A stretch of DNA of 43,777 nucleotides from a bacterium (GTDB lineage: Bacteria; JACRDZ01; JAQUKH01), in the NCBI GenBank assembly GCA_028719205.1, contig JAQUKH010000024.1:1-43777 (forward strand), given 5' to 3'. The position numbers and the translations under genes were made by a program. Shown here one piece after another: positions 1-9,400 of the stretch; the first letter of the stretch is position 1; every line of letters starts with the position of its first letter. Below the pieces are notes generated by a model. The model was given only the letters and a program-made list of their open reading frames with translations, did no database searches and was not told where the DNA came from.

Positions 1-1
1 T

Positions 2-406
2 GAACTGATTGAATTAAGCCTTCTGCTTCCGGGGGTAAAGAATTATAACGTGGCTGTCAGGGAGTGGAATGACGAAGTTGTTTTCCTTCACCAGATCGTG
101 CCGGGCGGAGCGGATAAAAGTTATGGGATACATGTAGCTCAGATCGCGGGGCTTCCGAAGGAAGTTTTGAAACGCGCCAAGGAGATCTTATTTGAACTGG
201 AAAAAAATAATATAAATGAGAGCGCGAAGATCTCAACGGAAAATAAGAATATTTCTAAAGAGCAGATGGACCTTTTCCTGAACATGGCGGATATAAATAA
301 TCCGATGATAGAAAAGATAAAGAATTTAGACATCAAGAACCTGACCCCGTTGGATGCGCTTAATTTTTTAAGTTTACTGCAGGATGACCTGAAAGATAAG
401 CAGTAG
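2..406 (+). CDS. mutS: DNA mismatch repair protein MutS, C-terminal fragment (5' end outside window)
   Basis: The reading frame is open from the window edge and ends at TAG 404-406, giving the last ~134 residues of MutS. It carries the family's conserved late ATPase segment: YNVAVREW, then [19 protein letters not shown] and QIAGLP, followed by the helical tail that mediates dimer or tetramer contacts in MutS proteins. MutS recognises base mismatches and small loops and uses its ABC-type ATPase to recruit MutL. The Walker A region and mismatch-binding domains lie upstream of the window, so completeness cannot be judged. The gene ends seven bases before the stop codon of a convergent outer-membrane protein gene. 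The SYGIHVA motif is highly diagnostic; a MutS2 paralogue is less likely because it lacks this exact tail. Confidence 0.93.
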   Translation, partial: ELIELSLLLPGVKNYNVAVREWNDEVVFLHQIVPGGADKSYGIHVAQIAGLPKEVLKRAKEILFELEKNNINESAKISTENKNISKEQMDLFLNMADINNPMIEKIKNLDIKNLTPLDALNFLSLLQDDLKDKQ

Positions 407-412
407 ATATGT

Positions 413-1021
413 TTATCTGAAATGGTAACCAAGCCCTGCTGCGTATGATAATGCCCCCACATTCACGCTTTGAGAAAGGACCGTTGAAGTTACAACGCTT
501 TTTTCAACTGTGCCGAAAACCACAAAAGAAGTATTGCCTAAAGGGATCTGGATGTCCGCTCCAAAATATGGGCCGAATCTGGTCTGGCTGGCGGATCTTT
601 TACCGGATGAAGACGCTGTTGAAACCGAGTTATAAGATACAGGTGCGATCGTTCCTCCAAGCCTGAAACCTAATAACGGGCCTGATTTGTTTGAACTTAA
701 AGGTATTTGATATTGGGTAAAAATAGAAAAATTGCTGATATTCCATTCATTGGATGTTGTCCCTGAAGAATCTGAAACATATTTTGTAATACTATAACCG
801 CTGAGAGCTAATCCGTACCCAAAACCATATCCCGCGCCAATATTCCAATAAATATAAGGCGCGTTTGTGTTTTCACCGTCAGGCGCGATCAGGCTATTAA
901 TACCTGAATTAGAAGGTAATACAATTTTTCCATATCCAATTCCAAATATACTTTCAGCATAAATGTTGACTTTAAAGAACAAAAAGACTAAAACAGCAAA
1001 ACAAAATAAATATTTTTTCAT
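413..1021 (-). CDS. Predicted outer-membrane beta-barrel protein, 202 aa
   Basis: I do not recognise a named family. The protein begins with a clear signal peptide (MKKYLFCFAVLVFLFFKVNIYA, cleavage likely after residue ~22). It continues with alternating hydrophobic/polar strands rich in Gly, Tyr, Ser and Phe (IGAGYGFGYGLALSG, GPLLGFRLGG, RFGPYFGADI). It ends GLGYHFR, close to the aromatic C-terminal signature of outer-membrane barrels. It probably sits in the outer membrane as an 8-10 stranded barrel; substrate or role is unknown. It lies 23 bases downstream of the CBS-domain gene on the same strand. There is no Shine-Dalgarno sequence before the ATG; instead a -10-like TAATAT sits eight bases upstream, so it may have its own promoter and a very short leader. 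Confidence 0.72.
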   Translation of the reverse strand: MKKYLFCFAVLVFLFFKVNIYAESIFGIGYGKIVLPSNSGINSLIAPDGENTNAPYIYWNIGAGYGFGYGLALSGYSITKYVSDSSGTTSNEWNISNFSIFTQYQIPLSSNKSGPLLGFRLGGTIAPVSYNSVSTASSSGKRSASQTRFGPYFGADIQIPLGNTSFVVFGTVEKSVVTSTVLSQSVNVGALSYAAGLGYHFR

Positions 1022-1029
1022 AATTAAAA

Positions 1030-1035
1030 ATATTA
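1030..1035 (-). promoter_or_regulatory. Possible -10 box just upstream of the barrel protein ATG
   Basis: On the minus strand TAATAT ends eight bases before the ATG at 1021, and no ribosome-binding site is present between them. No convincing -35 was found, so this is tentative. Confidence 0.3.
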
Positions 1036-1044
1036 CACAGGGCT

Positions 1045-1473
1045 CTAATAGTTAGGCCTGAAATGGCTGCCCGTGCTCGATATATCTACGACTTTTTTAG
1101 CTATTACAAATTTCAGGTTTTTTGCTATATCATTCGCTGTTATTATACCAACGATCTTATTGTTTTCTGTCAGGACCAGCCTTCTTATTTTTTTAGCCGC
1201 CAGGATATTACTCGCATCCAGAATATCAGTCTCAGAATCAACAGTTATAAGCGGGGCATTCATAATATCTTTAATAGTTACCCTGTCGGCGTTTAAACGT
1301 TTTGCTACTACTTTTCTCAAAATGTCTCTTTCTGTCACCATGCCGGTAACTTTGCCTTTTTCCTCAACCAGGACCGAGCCTATTACTTTTTGATCCATAA
1401 TACCGGCCGCATCAGCAATAACTGTATTCGAAGGGAGTTTTGTAACATCTTTCATTATTTCTTTAACTTTCAT
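1045..1473 (-). CDS. CBS-domain pair protein, 142 aa
   Basis: A stand-alone pair of CBS domains (about residues 5-60 and 72-130). Each has the typical pattern of an I-M-[KN] start (KEIMKDV; KDIMNAP), a central GSVLVEE / IRRLVLTE strand and a G-[MI]-[VI]-T-x-[RN]-DI end (GMVTERDI; GIITANDI). Such proteins bind adenine nucleotides and act as energy or ligand sensors, usually in the cytoplasm. The partner protein is not evident. Start: ATG 1473 is preceded by AGGAGG with ideal spacing and by a good sigma-70 promoter, both on the minus strand. The short C-terminal tail (TGSHFRPNY) is outside the domain. Function beyond nucleotide binding cannot be assigned from sequence. Confidence 0.9.
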   Translation of the reverse strand: MKVKEIMKDVTKLPSNTVIADAAGIMDQKVIGSVLVEEKGKVTGMVTERDILRKVVAKRLNADRVTIKDIMNAPLITVDSETDILDASNILAAKKIRRLVLTENNKIVGIITANDIAKNLKFVIAKKVVDISSTGSHFRPNY

Positions 1474-1493
1474 TTTAGTTCCTCCTTAATTTG

Positions 1494-1521
1494 ATTATAT
1501 AATTAAATTATTCGATGTCAA
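1494..1521 (-). promoter_or_regulatory. Sigma-70 promoter of the CBS-domain gene
   Basis: Read on the minus strand: TTGACA (1521-1516), 16-base spacer, TATAAT (1499-1494). Both hexamers match consensus. The AGGAGG ribosome-binding site and ATG 1473 follow immediately, giving a short leader. Confidence 0.8.
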
Positions 1522-1541
1522 TGAAAATAATTTTTTGAATG

Positions 1542-1568
1542 TTGGAATTTTCGGATTCGGGTTATAAT
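1542..1568 (+). promoter_or_regulatory. Candidate promoter of the metallo-hydrolase gene
   Basis: TTGGAA (1542-1547) and a perfect TATAAT (1563-1568) are separated by 15 bases, slightly short. Transcription would begin near 1575, after two earlier in-frame start codons (1539, 1569), which supports ATG 1596 as the true start. Confidence 0.5.
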
Positions 1569-1595
1569 ATGGCAAATATATTAACAGGGGATAAA

Positions 1596-2222
1596 ATGTT
1601 TCTTGAGAAAATAGTCGTTGGGCAATTAGAGGCAAATTGTTATATTTTTGGTGACGATAAGACCAGAGAGGTTGTTGTTATCGATCCGGGCGGGAACGCT
1701 GTAGAAATAATTGAAGTGATCAAAACCAACAAATTAAGGGTTTTGGCGATCATTAATACTCATGGGCATATTGACCATACCTTCGACAATAAGGCGCTGA
1801 AGGAATATTCAAAATGCCCTCTTTTAATACACGAAGATGACCGCGAAATGCTAACCTCAAGTTTCCAAAATCTATCTGATTTTTTAGGATATGAGATCAG
1901 CGTGATCCCGCCGGATAGATTGTTAAAGGATAATGAAATAATCAAGGTTGGTTCTTTTGAATTAAAAGTAATCCATACCCCCGGACACACACCGGGATGT
2001 ATTTCATTAGAATGTGTGGGAAAAGAGATAATTTTCACGGGAGATACGCTTTTCGCCGGAGGTATAGGCAGGACAGACCTGCCTGGCGGGTCGGGAGAAA
2101 AAATAATATCCTCTATAAACAAAAGGCTGCTTATTTATTCCGATAATACAATTATCTATCCAGGACACGGCCCGTCATCAACCATCGGAAAAGAGAAAAA
2201 ATATAATCCGTTCCTGAAATAA
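1596..2222 (+). CDS. Metallo-beta-lactamase-fold hydrolase (glyoxalase II-like), 208 aa
   Basis: A complete MBL-fold metal site is visible: HGHIDH at residues 56-61, His131 in HTPGHTPG, Asp150 in FTGDTLF and His191 in PGHGP. These residues bind two metal ions in glyoxalase II and related thioester or phosphodiester hydrolases. The GRTDLPGGS loop and ~208-residue length match the widespread small glyoxalase II-like group (hydroxyacylglutathione hydrolase or related); the exact substrate is unknown. The start at 1596 is preferred over upstream in-frame codons at 1539 and 1569 because it has AGGGG at the right distance and the family begins MFLEKIVVG. The protein is cytoplasmic, and its 3' end faces mscL across 19 bases. 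Confidence 0.88.
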   Translation: MFLEKIVVGQLEANCYIFGDDKTREVVVIDPGGNAVEIIEVIKTNKLRVLAIINTHGHIDHTFDNKALKEYSKCPLLIHEDDREMLTSSFQNLSDFLGYEISVIPPDRLLKDNEIIKVGSFELKVIHTPGHTPGCISLECVGKEIIFTGDTLFAGGIGRTDLPGGSGEKIISSINKRLLIYSDNTIIYPGHGPSSTIGKEKKYNPFLK

Positions 2223-2241
2223 TTCAGTAATAAGAATAGGA

Positions 2242-2646
2242 TTATTTCTGGTTTTTTAGAATATCCCTTATTTCTTTTAATAATAACTCTTCATTTGTCG
2301 GCTGAGGCGGTGCCGCGGGGGCTTGCGCCTGTTTTCTTTTCATGCCGGATATAATTCTGACCATCATAAAAATAGCGAACGCGACGATAATAAAATCAAT
2401 AACGGTATTGATAAATACACCGTATCTCAACGCTACCGCGGGTTTTGTTTCTTCGGCTTTTTTAAGCGTTACCATAAGATTGCTGAAATCCACGCCTCCC
2501 ATGGCAAGGCCGATAGGCGGCATAATTACATCCGTGACCAAAGAAGAAATGATCTTACCAAAGGCACCGCCGATGATTATACCTACCGCCATGTCAAGTA
2601 CGTTACCACGCATAGCAAAATCTTTAAAATCCTTTAGCATTGGCAT
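2242..2646 (-). CDS. mscL: Large-conductance mechanosensitive channel MscL, 134 aa
   Basis: MscL forms a homopentameric inner-membrane pore that opens under membrane tension to relieve osmotic downshock. The protein has the N-terminal amphipathic helix ([16 protein letters not shown]), TM1 with the gate-lining pattern [16 protein letters not shown], the DVIMPPIG loop and TM2 ([20 protein letters not shown]). A Pro/Ala linker (QAPAAPPQP) is followed by a C-terminal helix, [13 protein letters not shown]. Length is typical. Start: ATG 2646 has GGGGGA upstream on the minus strand; Met3 is an alternative. It sits between convergent and co-directional genes without an obvious operon partner. Confidence 0.96.
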   Translation of the reverse strand: MPMLKDFKDFAMRGNVLDMAVGIIIGGAFGKIISSLVTDVIMPPIGLAMGGVDFSNLMVTLKKAEETKPAVALRYGVFINTVIDFIIVAFAIFMMVRIISGMKRKQAQAPAAPPQPTNEELLLKEIRDILKNQK

Positions 2647-2684
2647 ATAATTCCCCCATATGTTTATTAAACAAAAACAATTAA

Positions 2685-3410
2685 TTAAAAAGAAAGCATT
2701 AACGCTGTTGCTGTCAGAACATCGGTTTTACTTTTTCCAGTGACCGGCAGATTAGCAAATTTGTAACTTACGCCTGTGTTTAATGAAAGGTTTTCTTTTA
2801 ATTTCGCTGAAATAGAAAGTTCCCCGTTTGAGCGCCAGTTTTCGCTGTCAGAAAAATCATATAAATAGTCAGCGGAGGTATTAAGCAAAGTCATTTCTGT
2901 GAAATTGTGAAGGTATCCGAGAAAATAACGGCCCGAAGTAAAATCTTTACTCTCAACATCAATTCTTTTTTCTGATTTAAAATCAATACCCAATTCAGTT
3001 TTAAGTTCGTCTTTACTTGTCTTTATTAAACTATATCCGAGGCCTCCCTGGGCGTTATAACGATAATTGAAACCGGCATATTTATCAGATTCGGTTCCCA
3101 ATATATCATATAGATATAATTTACCTGAAATGGAGAATTCTTCTTTTATTTTAACTAACCAGTTATTTGCTGTTTCCTCCCCGGATGTTTTAGCGTTAAA
3201 ATAACCTGTATTTAAAATAAATTTAAATTTGGGATTTTCTTTTATAGTTTCGGTTTTTAATCCGAGGCTTTGAGTTCTTGTATTCCCGCTTGTCGTTAAA
3301 AGAGAAAACTCCATGTTGTTTTTCCAGGCGGTATCCGCTGCCGACAAGTCAGCGCATACAAAAAATAACAGCGTGACTAAGGAAAATAACAGGATAAAAT
3401 AATATTTCAT
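2685..3410 (-). CDS. DUF481-family outer-membrane protein, 241 aa
   Basis: The signal peptide ([24 protein letters not shown]) is followed by the DUF481 hallmark: W[17 protein letters not shown] near residues 29-45, then repeated amphipathic beta strands. The protein ends ALMLSF, with the terminal Phe expected of outer-membrane barrels. DUF481 proteins (including YdiY, described as salt-induced) are predicted outer-membrane barrels of unknown role. ATG 3410 is preceded by AAAAGGAGGATGT and an extended -10 promoter on the minus strand. It is transcribed divergently from uvrA. Family assignment is good; physiological role is unassigned. Confidence 0.82.
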   Translation of the reverse strand: MKYYFILLFSLVTLLFFVCADLSAADTAWKNNMEFSLLTTSGNTRTQSLGLKTETIKENPKFKFILNTGYFNAKTSGEETANNWLVKIKEEFSISGKLYLYDILGTESDKYAGFNYRYNAQGGLGYSLIKTSKDELKTELGIDFKSEKRIDVESKDFTSGRYFLGYLHNFTEMTLLNTSADYLYDFSDSENWRSNGELSISAKLKENLSLNTGVSYKFANLPVTGKSKTDVLTATALMLSF

Positions 3411-3439
3411 ACATCCTCCTTTTCTAAGTTTATAGATTG

Positions 3440-3448
3440 ATTATACCA
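3440..3448 (-). promoter_or_regulatory. Extended -10 promoter of the DUF481 gene
   Basis: Minus strand TGG-TATAAT (3448-3440) is an extended -10 element; no good -35 is present, as is common with TGn promoters. It lies ~30 bases upstream of the ATG. Confidence 0.6.
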
Positions 3449-3555
3449 ATTAATGATTATTTATAAAATACTTATTTCTACTTTTTATTGATTTTTACCC
3501 TGTCGGCCTTTTGAAATATAAAGAATTAAAACCTGTATTTTATTATGTTTATTTT

Positions 3556-3564
3556 TGTTATAAT
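3556..3564 (+). promoter_or_regulatory. Extended -10 promoter abutting the uvrA start
   Basis: TGT-TATAAT lies at 3556-3564 and the uvrA ATG at 3574. Transcription would start about 3571, three bases before the ATG, and there is no ribosome-binding site. This predicts an essentially leaderless mRNA. Confidence 0.6.
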
Positions 3565-3573
3565 ATATTCAAT

Positions 3574-6381
3574 ATGAATAACGAAAAAATTATAATTAAA
3601 GGCGCGAAAGAACATAACCTGAAAAATATTGACCTTGAAATCCCGAGGAATAAGTTTACAGTTTTCACTGGGCTTAGCGGCTCGGGTAAATCTTCGCTCG
3701 CGTTCGATACGATTTACGCGGAAGGAAGAAGACGCTATATCGAATCACTTTCAGCTTACGCGCGCCAATTCCTGGGGCAGATCGAAAAGCCTGATGTTGA
3801 ATATATCGAGGGGCTTTCTCCCGCTATTGCCATCGAACAGAAAACGATCAGTAAGAATCCGCGCTCCACGGTCGGGACCATAACCGAGATTTATGATTAT
3901 TTCCGCCTGTTATACAGCCGTATAGGCGTGCCCTACTGCTATAAATGCGGAAAGAAGATTGAGAGGCAGACCGCGCAGGAGATCGTGGATCAGATATTAT
4001 TATTAAAAGAAAAAACAAAGGTTGAAATCATGGCGCCTTTGATCAGGGGGCAAAAGGGCGAATATCAGAAATTATTCAAACAGCTTGAGAAAGACGGATT
4101 TATCAGGGTGCGTGTAGACGGGAATGTCTTTGAAGTAAATGAAGAGATCAAGATGGATAAGAATAAAAAACATCATATTGAGGCTGTGGTTGACAGGCTG
4201 GTGATCTCTTCAGGCATACAAAAAAGATTAACGGATTCAGTTGAGACCGCGTTGAAAATGGGGCAGGGCCTGGTGCTGGTTTCTTATAACGGAAAAAATG
4301 AGATCTTCAGCGAGACTTATTCCTGCAGTAAATGCGGCATAAACCTGGTTGAAATGTCCCCGAGGATGTTCTCCTTCAACAGCCCGTTTGGGGCATGTCC
4401 CGAGTGCTCGGGACTCGGCACAAAAATGGAATTAGACCCTGACCTGGTTGTTCCGGATAAGAGTAAATCTATTTTCGCGGGCTGTATAGAACCCTGGTCG
4501 AGCGAATCATCCTATTATTACAGCCAGATAATGGAAAATCTCAGCCGTCATTTTAATTTTAAACTGAACACGCCATGGAAGGACCTGGACCCTAAGATCA
4601 GGCATATGATCCTGTACGGGAGCGGCGATGAAATAATAAGTTTTGAATATCACGGGAGTTCCGGTTCCCGAAATTATAAAAGCAGTTTTGAGGGGGTTAT
4701 AAAAAATCTGGAAAGAAGGTTCAAGGAGACTAAATCCGATTACATCCGTGACTGGATAGGTGAATATATGGCGAGCCGCAATTGCCCGGCATGCAAAGGT
4801 AACCGTTTGAAACCGGAGGTCTTGGCAATAAAGATCGAGGATAGGAATATCATTGAATTATGCTCTTATTCCATAAAAGAGTTAATAAAGTTCTTTAATG
4901 GTTTATCTTTATCCGAAAAGGACCGGTTTATCGGTCAGAGGATATTGAAGGAGATAAAGGCAAGACTCGCGTTTTTATCAAATGTCGGCCTTGATTATTT
5001 AACGCTTAACAGGAACGCCGGAACGCTTTCAGGGGGAGAGGCCCAGAGAATCCGTCTTGCTACACAGATCGGCTCGGGGCTTGTTGGTGTGCTTTATGTC
5101 CTGGATGAACCGAGCATAGGTCTTCACGCGAGGGACAATGACAGGCTGATCGAATCACTGATAAAATTAAGGGACATGGGAAATACGCTTATCGTCGTGG
5201 AACATGATGAGAAGACTATCAGGACGGCGGATTTTATTGTTGACCTGGGGCCGGGCGCGGGCGTTAACGGCGGAGAGGTGATAGTTGCCGGGACAATAAA
5301 GGATATTATTGCCTGTGGTAAATCCCTGACCGGCCAGTATTTAAGAAAAGAAAAAGAAATTGAAATTCCCTCTATGCGCAGAAAAGCGAAAGGGAAATTT
5401 TTAAAATTCCACGATGTGCGGCATAATAATTTGAAAAATATTGATGTTGAAATTCCGCTGGGTTTATTTGTTTGTGTTACCGGAGTCTCCGGCTCGGGAA
5501 AAAGCAGTCTGGTAGAAGAGACAATTTATCCAGCCCTGACTTCTCACTTTTTTCATTCCGGTAAGTTCAGCGGTGTTAAATCCATTCATGGCCTGGAAAA
5601 CATTGATAAGGTAATTGATATCGACCAGTCGCCGATAGGAAGAACGCCGCGCTCAAATCCCGCGACATACACGGGATTGTTCGCGCCCGTCAGGGAAATA
5701 TTCGCGCTTTTACCGGATTCAAAGGTGCGCGGTTATAAAGCAGGAAGGTTCAGCTTTAACGTTAAGGGCGGCCGTTGTGAAGCGTGCGAGGGTGACGGTA
5801 TAATCCGCATAGGGATGTATTTTCTTCCTGATGTTTATGTGCCCTGCGAGGTATGCCAGGGAAAACGGTATAACCGGGAAACACTGGAAATAAGGTACAA
5901 AGGCAAAAATATCTATGAGATCCTTGAAATGAGCGTTGATGAAGCCCTCCCGTTTTTTAAAAATATTCCCGCGGTAAACAGGATCTTGCAGACCATTTAT
6001 GATGTCGGCCTTGGATATATTAAACTGGGACAGCCCGCTACCACACTTTCCGGCGGCGAGGCGCAGAGAATAAAATTATCAAGCGAGCTTTCCAAAAGGG
6101 CGACAGGTAAAACGCTTTACCTTCTGGATGAGCCTACCACAGGGCTTCACTTTGATGATGTTAAGAAACTGCTTGAAGTTTTAAACCGGCTTGTGGATTC
6201 TGGAAATACGGTTTTACTGATAGAACATAACCTTGATGTTATTAAAACCGCGGATCATATTATTGATCTCGGCCCCGAGGGCGGCGATGAAGGCGGCTAT
6301 ATTGTCGCGGAAGGCACGCCTGAGGAAATCATAAAAATAAGAAATTCTTATACGGGCCGTTCCTTGAAGGAAATTTTGTAG
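3574..6381 (+). CDS. uvrA: Excinuclease ABC subunit UvrA, 935 aa
   Basis: UvrA is the damage-sensing ATPase of nucleotide excision repair and loads UvrB at lesions. Two ABC modules are visible: Walker [10 protein letters not shown] near residue 33 and GVSGSGKSS near residue 637, and two LSGGEAQRI signatures. Zinc-module cysteine pairs are present (CYKCGKK; CSKCG with CPECSG; CEACEG with CEVCQG). Length is normal. The start is set at ATG 3574 because the conserved N-terminus ([15 protein letters not shown]) follows directly; an upstream in-frame start at 3511 would put the promoter inside the coding region. There is no Shine-Dalgarno sequence. The protein is cytoplasmic and the gene is monocistronic or leads weakly into the subtilase. 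Confidence 0.97.
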   Translation: MNNEKIIIKGAKEHNLKNIDLEIPRNKFTVFTGLSGSGKSSLAFDTIYAEGRRRYIESLSAYARQFLGQIEKPDVEYIEGLSPAIAIEQKTISKNPRSTVGTITEIYDYFRLLYSRIGVPYCYKCGKKIERQTAQEIVDQILLLKEKTKVEIMAPLIRGQKGEYQKLFKQLEKDGFIRVRVDGNVFEVNEEIKMDKNKKHHIEAVVDRLVISSGIQKRLTDSVETALKMGQGLVLVSYNGKNEIFSETYSCSKCGINLVEMSPRMFSFNSPFGACPECSGLGTKMELDPDLVVPDKSKSIFAGCIEPWSSESSYYYSQIMENLSRHFNFKLNTPWKDLDPKIRHMILYGSGDEIISFEYHGSSGSRNYKSSFEGVIKNLERRFKETKSDYIRDWIGEYMASRNCPACKGNRLKPEVLAIKIEDRNIIELCSYSIKELIKFFNGLSLSEKDRFIGQRILKEIKARLAFLSNVGLDYLTLNRNAGTLSGGEAQRIRLATQIGSGLVGVLYVLDEPSIGLHARDNDRLIESLIKLRDMGNTLIVVEHDEKTIRTADFIVDLGPGAGVNGGEVIVAGTIKDIIACGKSLTGQYLRKEKEIEIPSMRRKAKGKFLKFHDVRHNNLKNIDVEIPLGLFVCVTGVSGSGKSSLVEETIYPALTSHFFHSGKFSGVKSIHGLENIDKVIDIDQSPIGRTPRSNPATYTGLFAPVREIFALLPDSKVRGYKAGRFSFNVKGGRCEACEGDGIIRIGMYFLPDVYVPCEVCQGKRYNRETLEIRYKGKNIYEILEMSVDEALPFFKNIPAVNRILQTIYDVGLGYIKLGQPATTLSGGEAQRIKLSSELSKRATGKTLYLLDEPTTGLHFDDVKKLLEVLNRLVDSGNTVLLIEHNLDVIKTADHIIDLGPEGGDEGGYIVAEGTPEEIIKIRNSYTGRSLKEIL

Positions 6382-6453
6382 TATGTTAAGATCAGTAAAT
6401 TGATAAAAGTAATATTTTATGCTGCCATTTACGTTTTTATAAGAGAGATATAA

Positions 6454-9400
6454 ATGCGAAAAAAATTTACTTCAGTAATGTTAGTTTTATTTCTAACTCC
6501 TGTTTATACAGTAATATTTATTTCTTCTTTATCAAGCCAAAATACTCCAGATGAATATAAAAAAGGCGAATTGATCGTAAAATTCAAGCCAGAAACAGAT
6601 AATTCGGTGGTACAAAAATCTTTATATCGTAACGCTATGAGTGTCAAAAAATCTTTTAATAATATTCCGGTGAAAATTGTGAAAATAGAATCCGGATTGA
6701 CTGTAGAAAAGGCAATCAAAAACCTTGAAAATGATCCGAATGTGGAATACGCGGAACCTAATTTTATTTTGCACGGTTCAACTGTCGTGCCGAACGATCA
6801 GCAATTTGGTAAATTATGGGGATTAAATAATACAGGGCAAAATGAGGGAATAGCAGACGCGGATATTGATGCCCCTGAAGCCTGGGATATAACTACAGGC
6901 AGCGGCAATGCCGTAGTCGCGGTGATTGACAGCGGTATAGACTATACACATGAGGACCTTAAGAAAAATGTTTGGGCCAACCCGGGAGAAATTGCGGATA
7001 ACGGTATTGATGATGATGGAAACGGCGTAATAGATGATGTCCATGGTTATAACGCGGCAAGAAATAACGGTGATCCGATGGATGATGCTGAACATGGTTC
7101 TCATGTTTCCGGTACTATAGGTTCATCGGGAAATAACGGAATAGGAATTTCAGGGATTAACTGGAAAGTGAAAATCATGGCTTTAAAATTTTTAGAACCT
7201 GTTGCAAATGGAAGCACAGAAGGGTTAACGAGCCATGCGATAGAATGCATAGATTATGTGTTAGATATGAAAAAAAGAGGTATTAATGTCAGGGTTATAA
7301 ATAACAGCTGGGGGAATGACAGCTATTCATTTTCACTTTATGATGCTATCTCAGCCCTGAAAGATGAAGGTATCTTATTTGTCGCGTCAGCGGGGAATGA
7401 CAATGTTGATGTTTCTTCTGACCCTCGTTATCCCGCGAGTTATAATCTGCAAAATATAATTTCAGTGGCTGCCACGGATAACAAAGATCAATTGGCGCAT
7501 TTCTCGAATTATGGATCAGTGGATGTGGATTTGGGAGCACCCGGAGTTGGTATTTTAAGCACTGTACCGGATGACAAATATGCTATATGGGACGGAACAT
7601 CCATGGCGGCGCCTCATGTTTCAGGAGTTGCCGCTTTGTTGTGGGACTTCAGGCCGGAGTTAAGTTATAACGCGATCAAAAGAATTCTATTAACAAGCGG
7701 AGATCCTGTTCCCGGTTTAAATGGGAAAACGGTAACCGGAAAAAGACTGAACGCGTATAATGCTTTGAGATCTCCTGTGCCTCCGACTGAGCCGCCGGTA
7801 GTAAGTATTGGGGATACGCAATATATACAAAATAAAGACATGCCCATATTTTTTGATGGCTCTTCTTCATATGATCCTGACGGAGACATAGTTTCATATG
7901 CATGGGATTTCGGGGATAGTACTAATATCACAGGGAGTGAATCTCAAATATCGCATGTTTACAATTTACCAGGGGAATTTAAGGGAAGTTTGACTGTTAT
8001 GGATGATGAGAACGCTGTTTCGAAGGTTGAATTTAATGTTAAGATCATTGATCATAAACTTGAACCTGCTTACGGATATAATAATACAACCACTATGCTG
8101 ACTGTTACTTCGACAGGCAATGATTTTGATGTCTCCTCTCAAATAAACATTAAAGCCTACAATTCCGGTATTATAGGAAGTATCAATACAACGGGTACTG
8201 GCCGTAGAATTTGGGTATCGGGAAACTACGTGTATGTTGCTCATTTTGACTTAGGATTACAAATTATAGATATAAGTGATCCGGTAAATCCGGTTTTAAA
8301 GGGAAGCTTTGGCTCATCGGGTTTAACGGTTAGAGGGGTTTATGTTTCAGGGAATTATGCGTATCTGGCTTGTTACGATGATGGATTTAAAATAGTGGAT
8401 ATAAGCGATCCAGCCAGCCCCGTTGAGGTGGGTAGTTTAAATCTTCTTAATATCAATGAAGAAGTTTTTGTGTCGGGTAACTACGCATATGTAGGGTATT
8501 TGTGTGGAGTAAAAGTGATAGATATAAGCAATCCTTATTTACCAGCCATAACAGGAAGTATTGATCTCCCCGGTTACGATGTCTGTGGGATATATGTATC
8601 CGGAAATTATGCGTATGCGGCAGTTAATACTTTATCGGCGGGGAGACTTGATATAATAGACATAAGTAATCCGGTAAACCCTGTTCTTACAGGAACTGTC
8701 GGGGTAGGCTCAGGAACCAGTGGAAGCAGTATTTGGAGCGCCGCTCCAAAGGGAGTTTATATATCCGGCGCTTATGCATATTTAGTGCATTCGATGGGAT
8801 TGCAGATAATCGATGTAATTGATCCCGGAAATCCCGCTATAACAGGGGGGATAAACACACCTGGTTCGGCTGAGGACGTGTATGTATCCGGTATTTACGC
8901 ATACATTGCAAATTCTACCGATGGATTACAAATAGTAGACATAAGCAACCCGGTAATGCCGGCTATAAAAGAAAGCGTTGATTTGCCCGGCTATACTAAC
9001 GGAGTTTATATTTCAGGCAATTATGTCTATGTAAGTAAAGGCTATCCCGGCGGATTACAGGTAATTAATAAAGCGAGCATAAATTCTTCATCTGAGCCGA
9101 CAATATTTGTAAATAACAACACCTTAACAAAAATTGTCCCGGCAGGTTTGACTGCGGATAAATACGATATTAAAATTAATGATTATACTTCAGGAAAGTT
9201 GTTATTTGCTGCCGGATTTACAGCTTTAAATCCTGGAGACACACCTCCTGCTCCGCCCGTTATAATATCTTTAGATCCAAATTATGATTCAGGGAAAGCT
9301 CCTTTTAATGTGAATTTTAAGGCAAATGCTTATGACCCTGATGGAACTATAATAAAATGCGAATGGGATTTTGACGGGAATGGTACTTATGATTTGGTTT

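Noticed and set aside
470-531. Plus-strand frame inside the 413-1021 barrel gene
   Set aside because: No ribosome-binding site and no recognisable product; the minus-strand frame has a signal peptide and barrel pattern.
2216-2248. GAAATAAT...ATTATTTC inverted repeat between the metallo-hydrolase gene and mscL as a terminator
   Set aside because: The stem is 8 bp of almost pure A/T with a 17-base loop and overlaps both stop codons; too weak to call.
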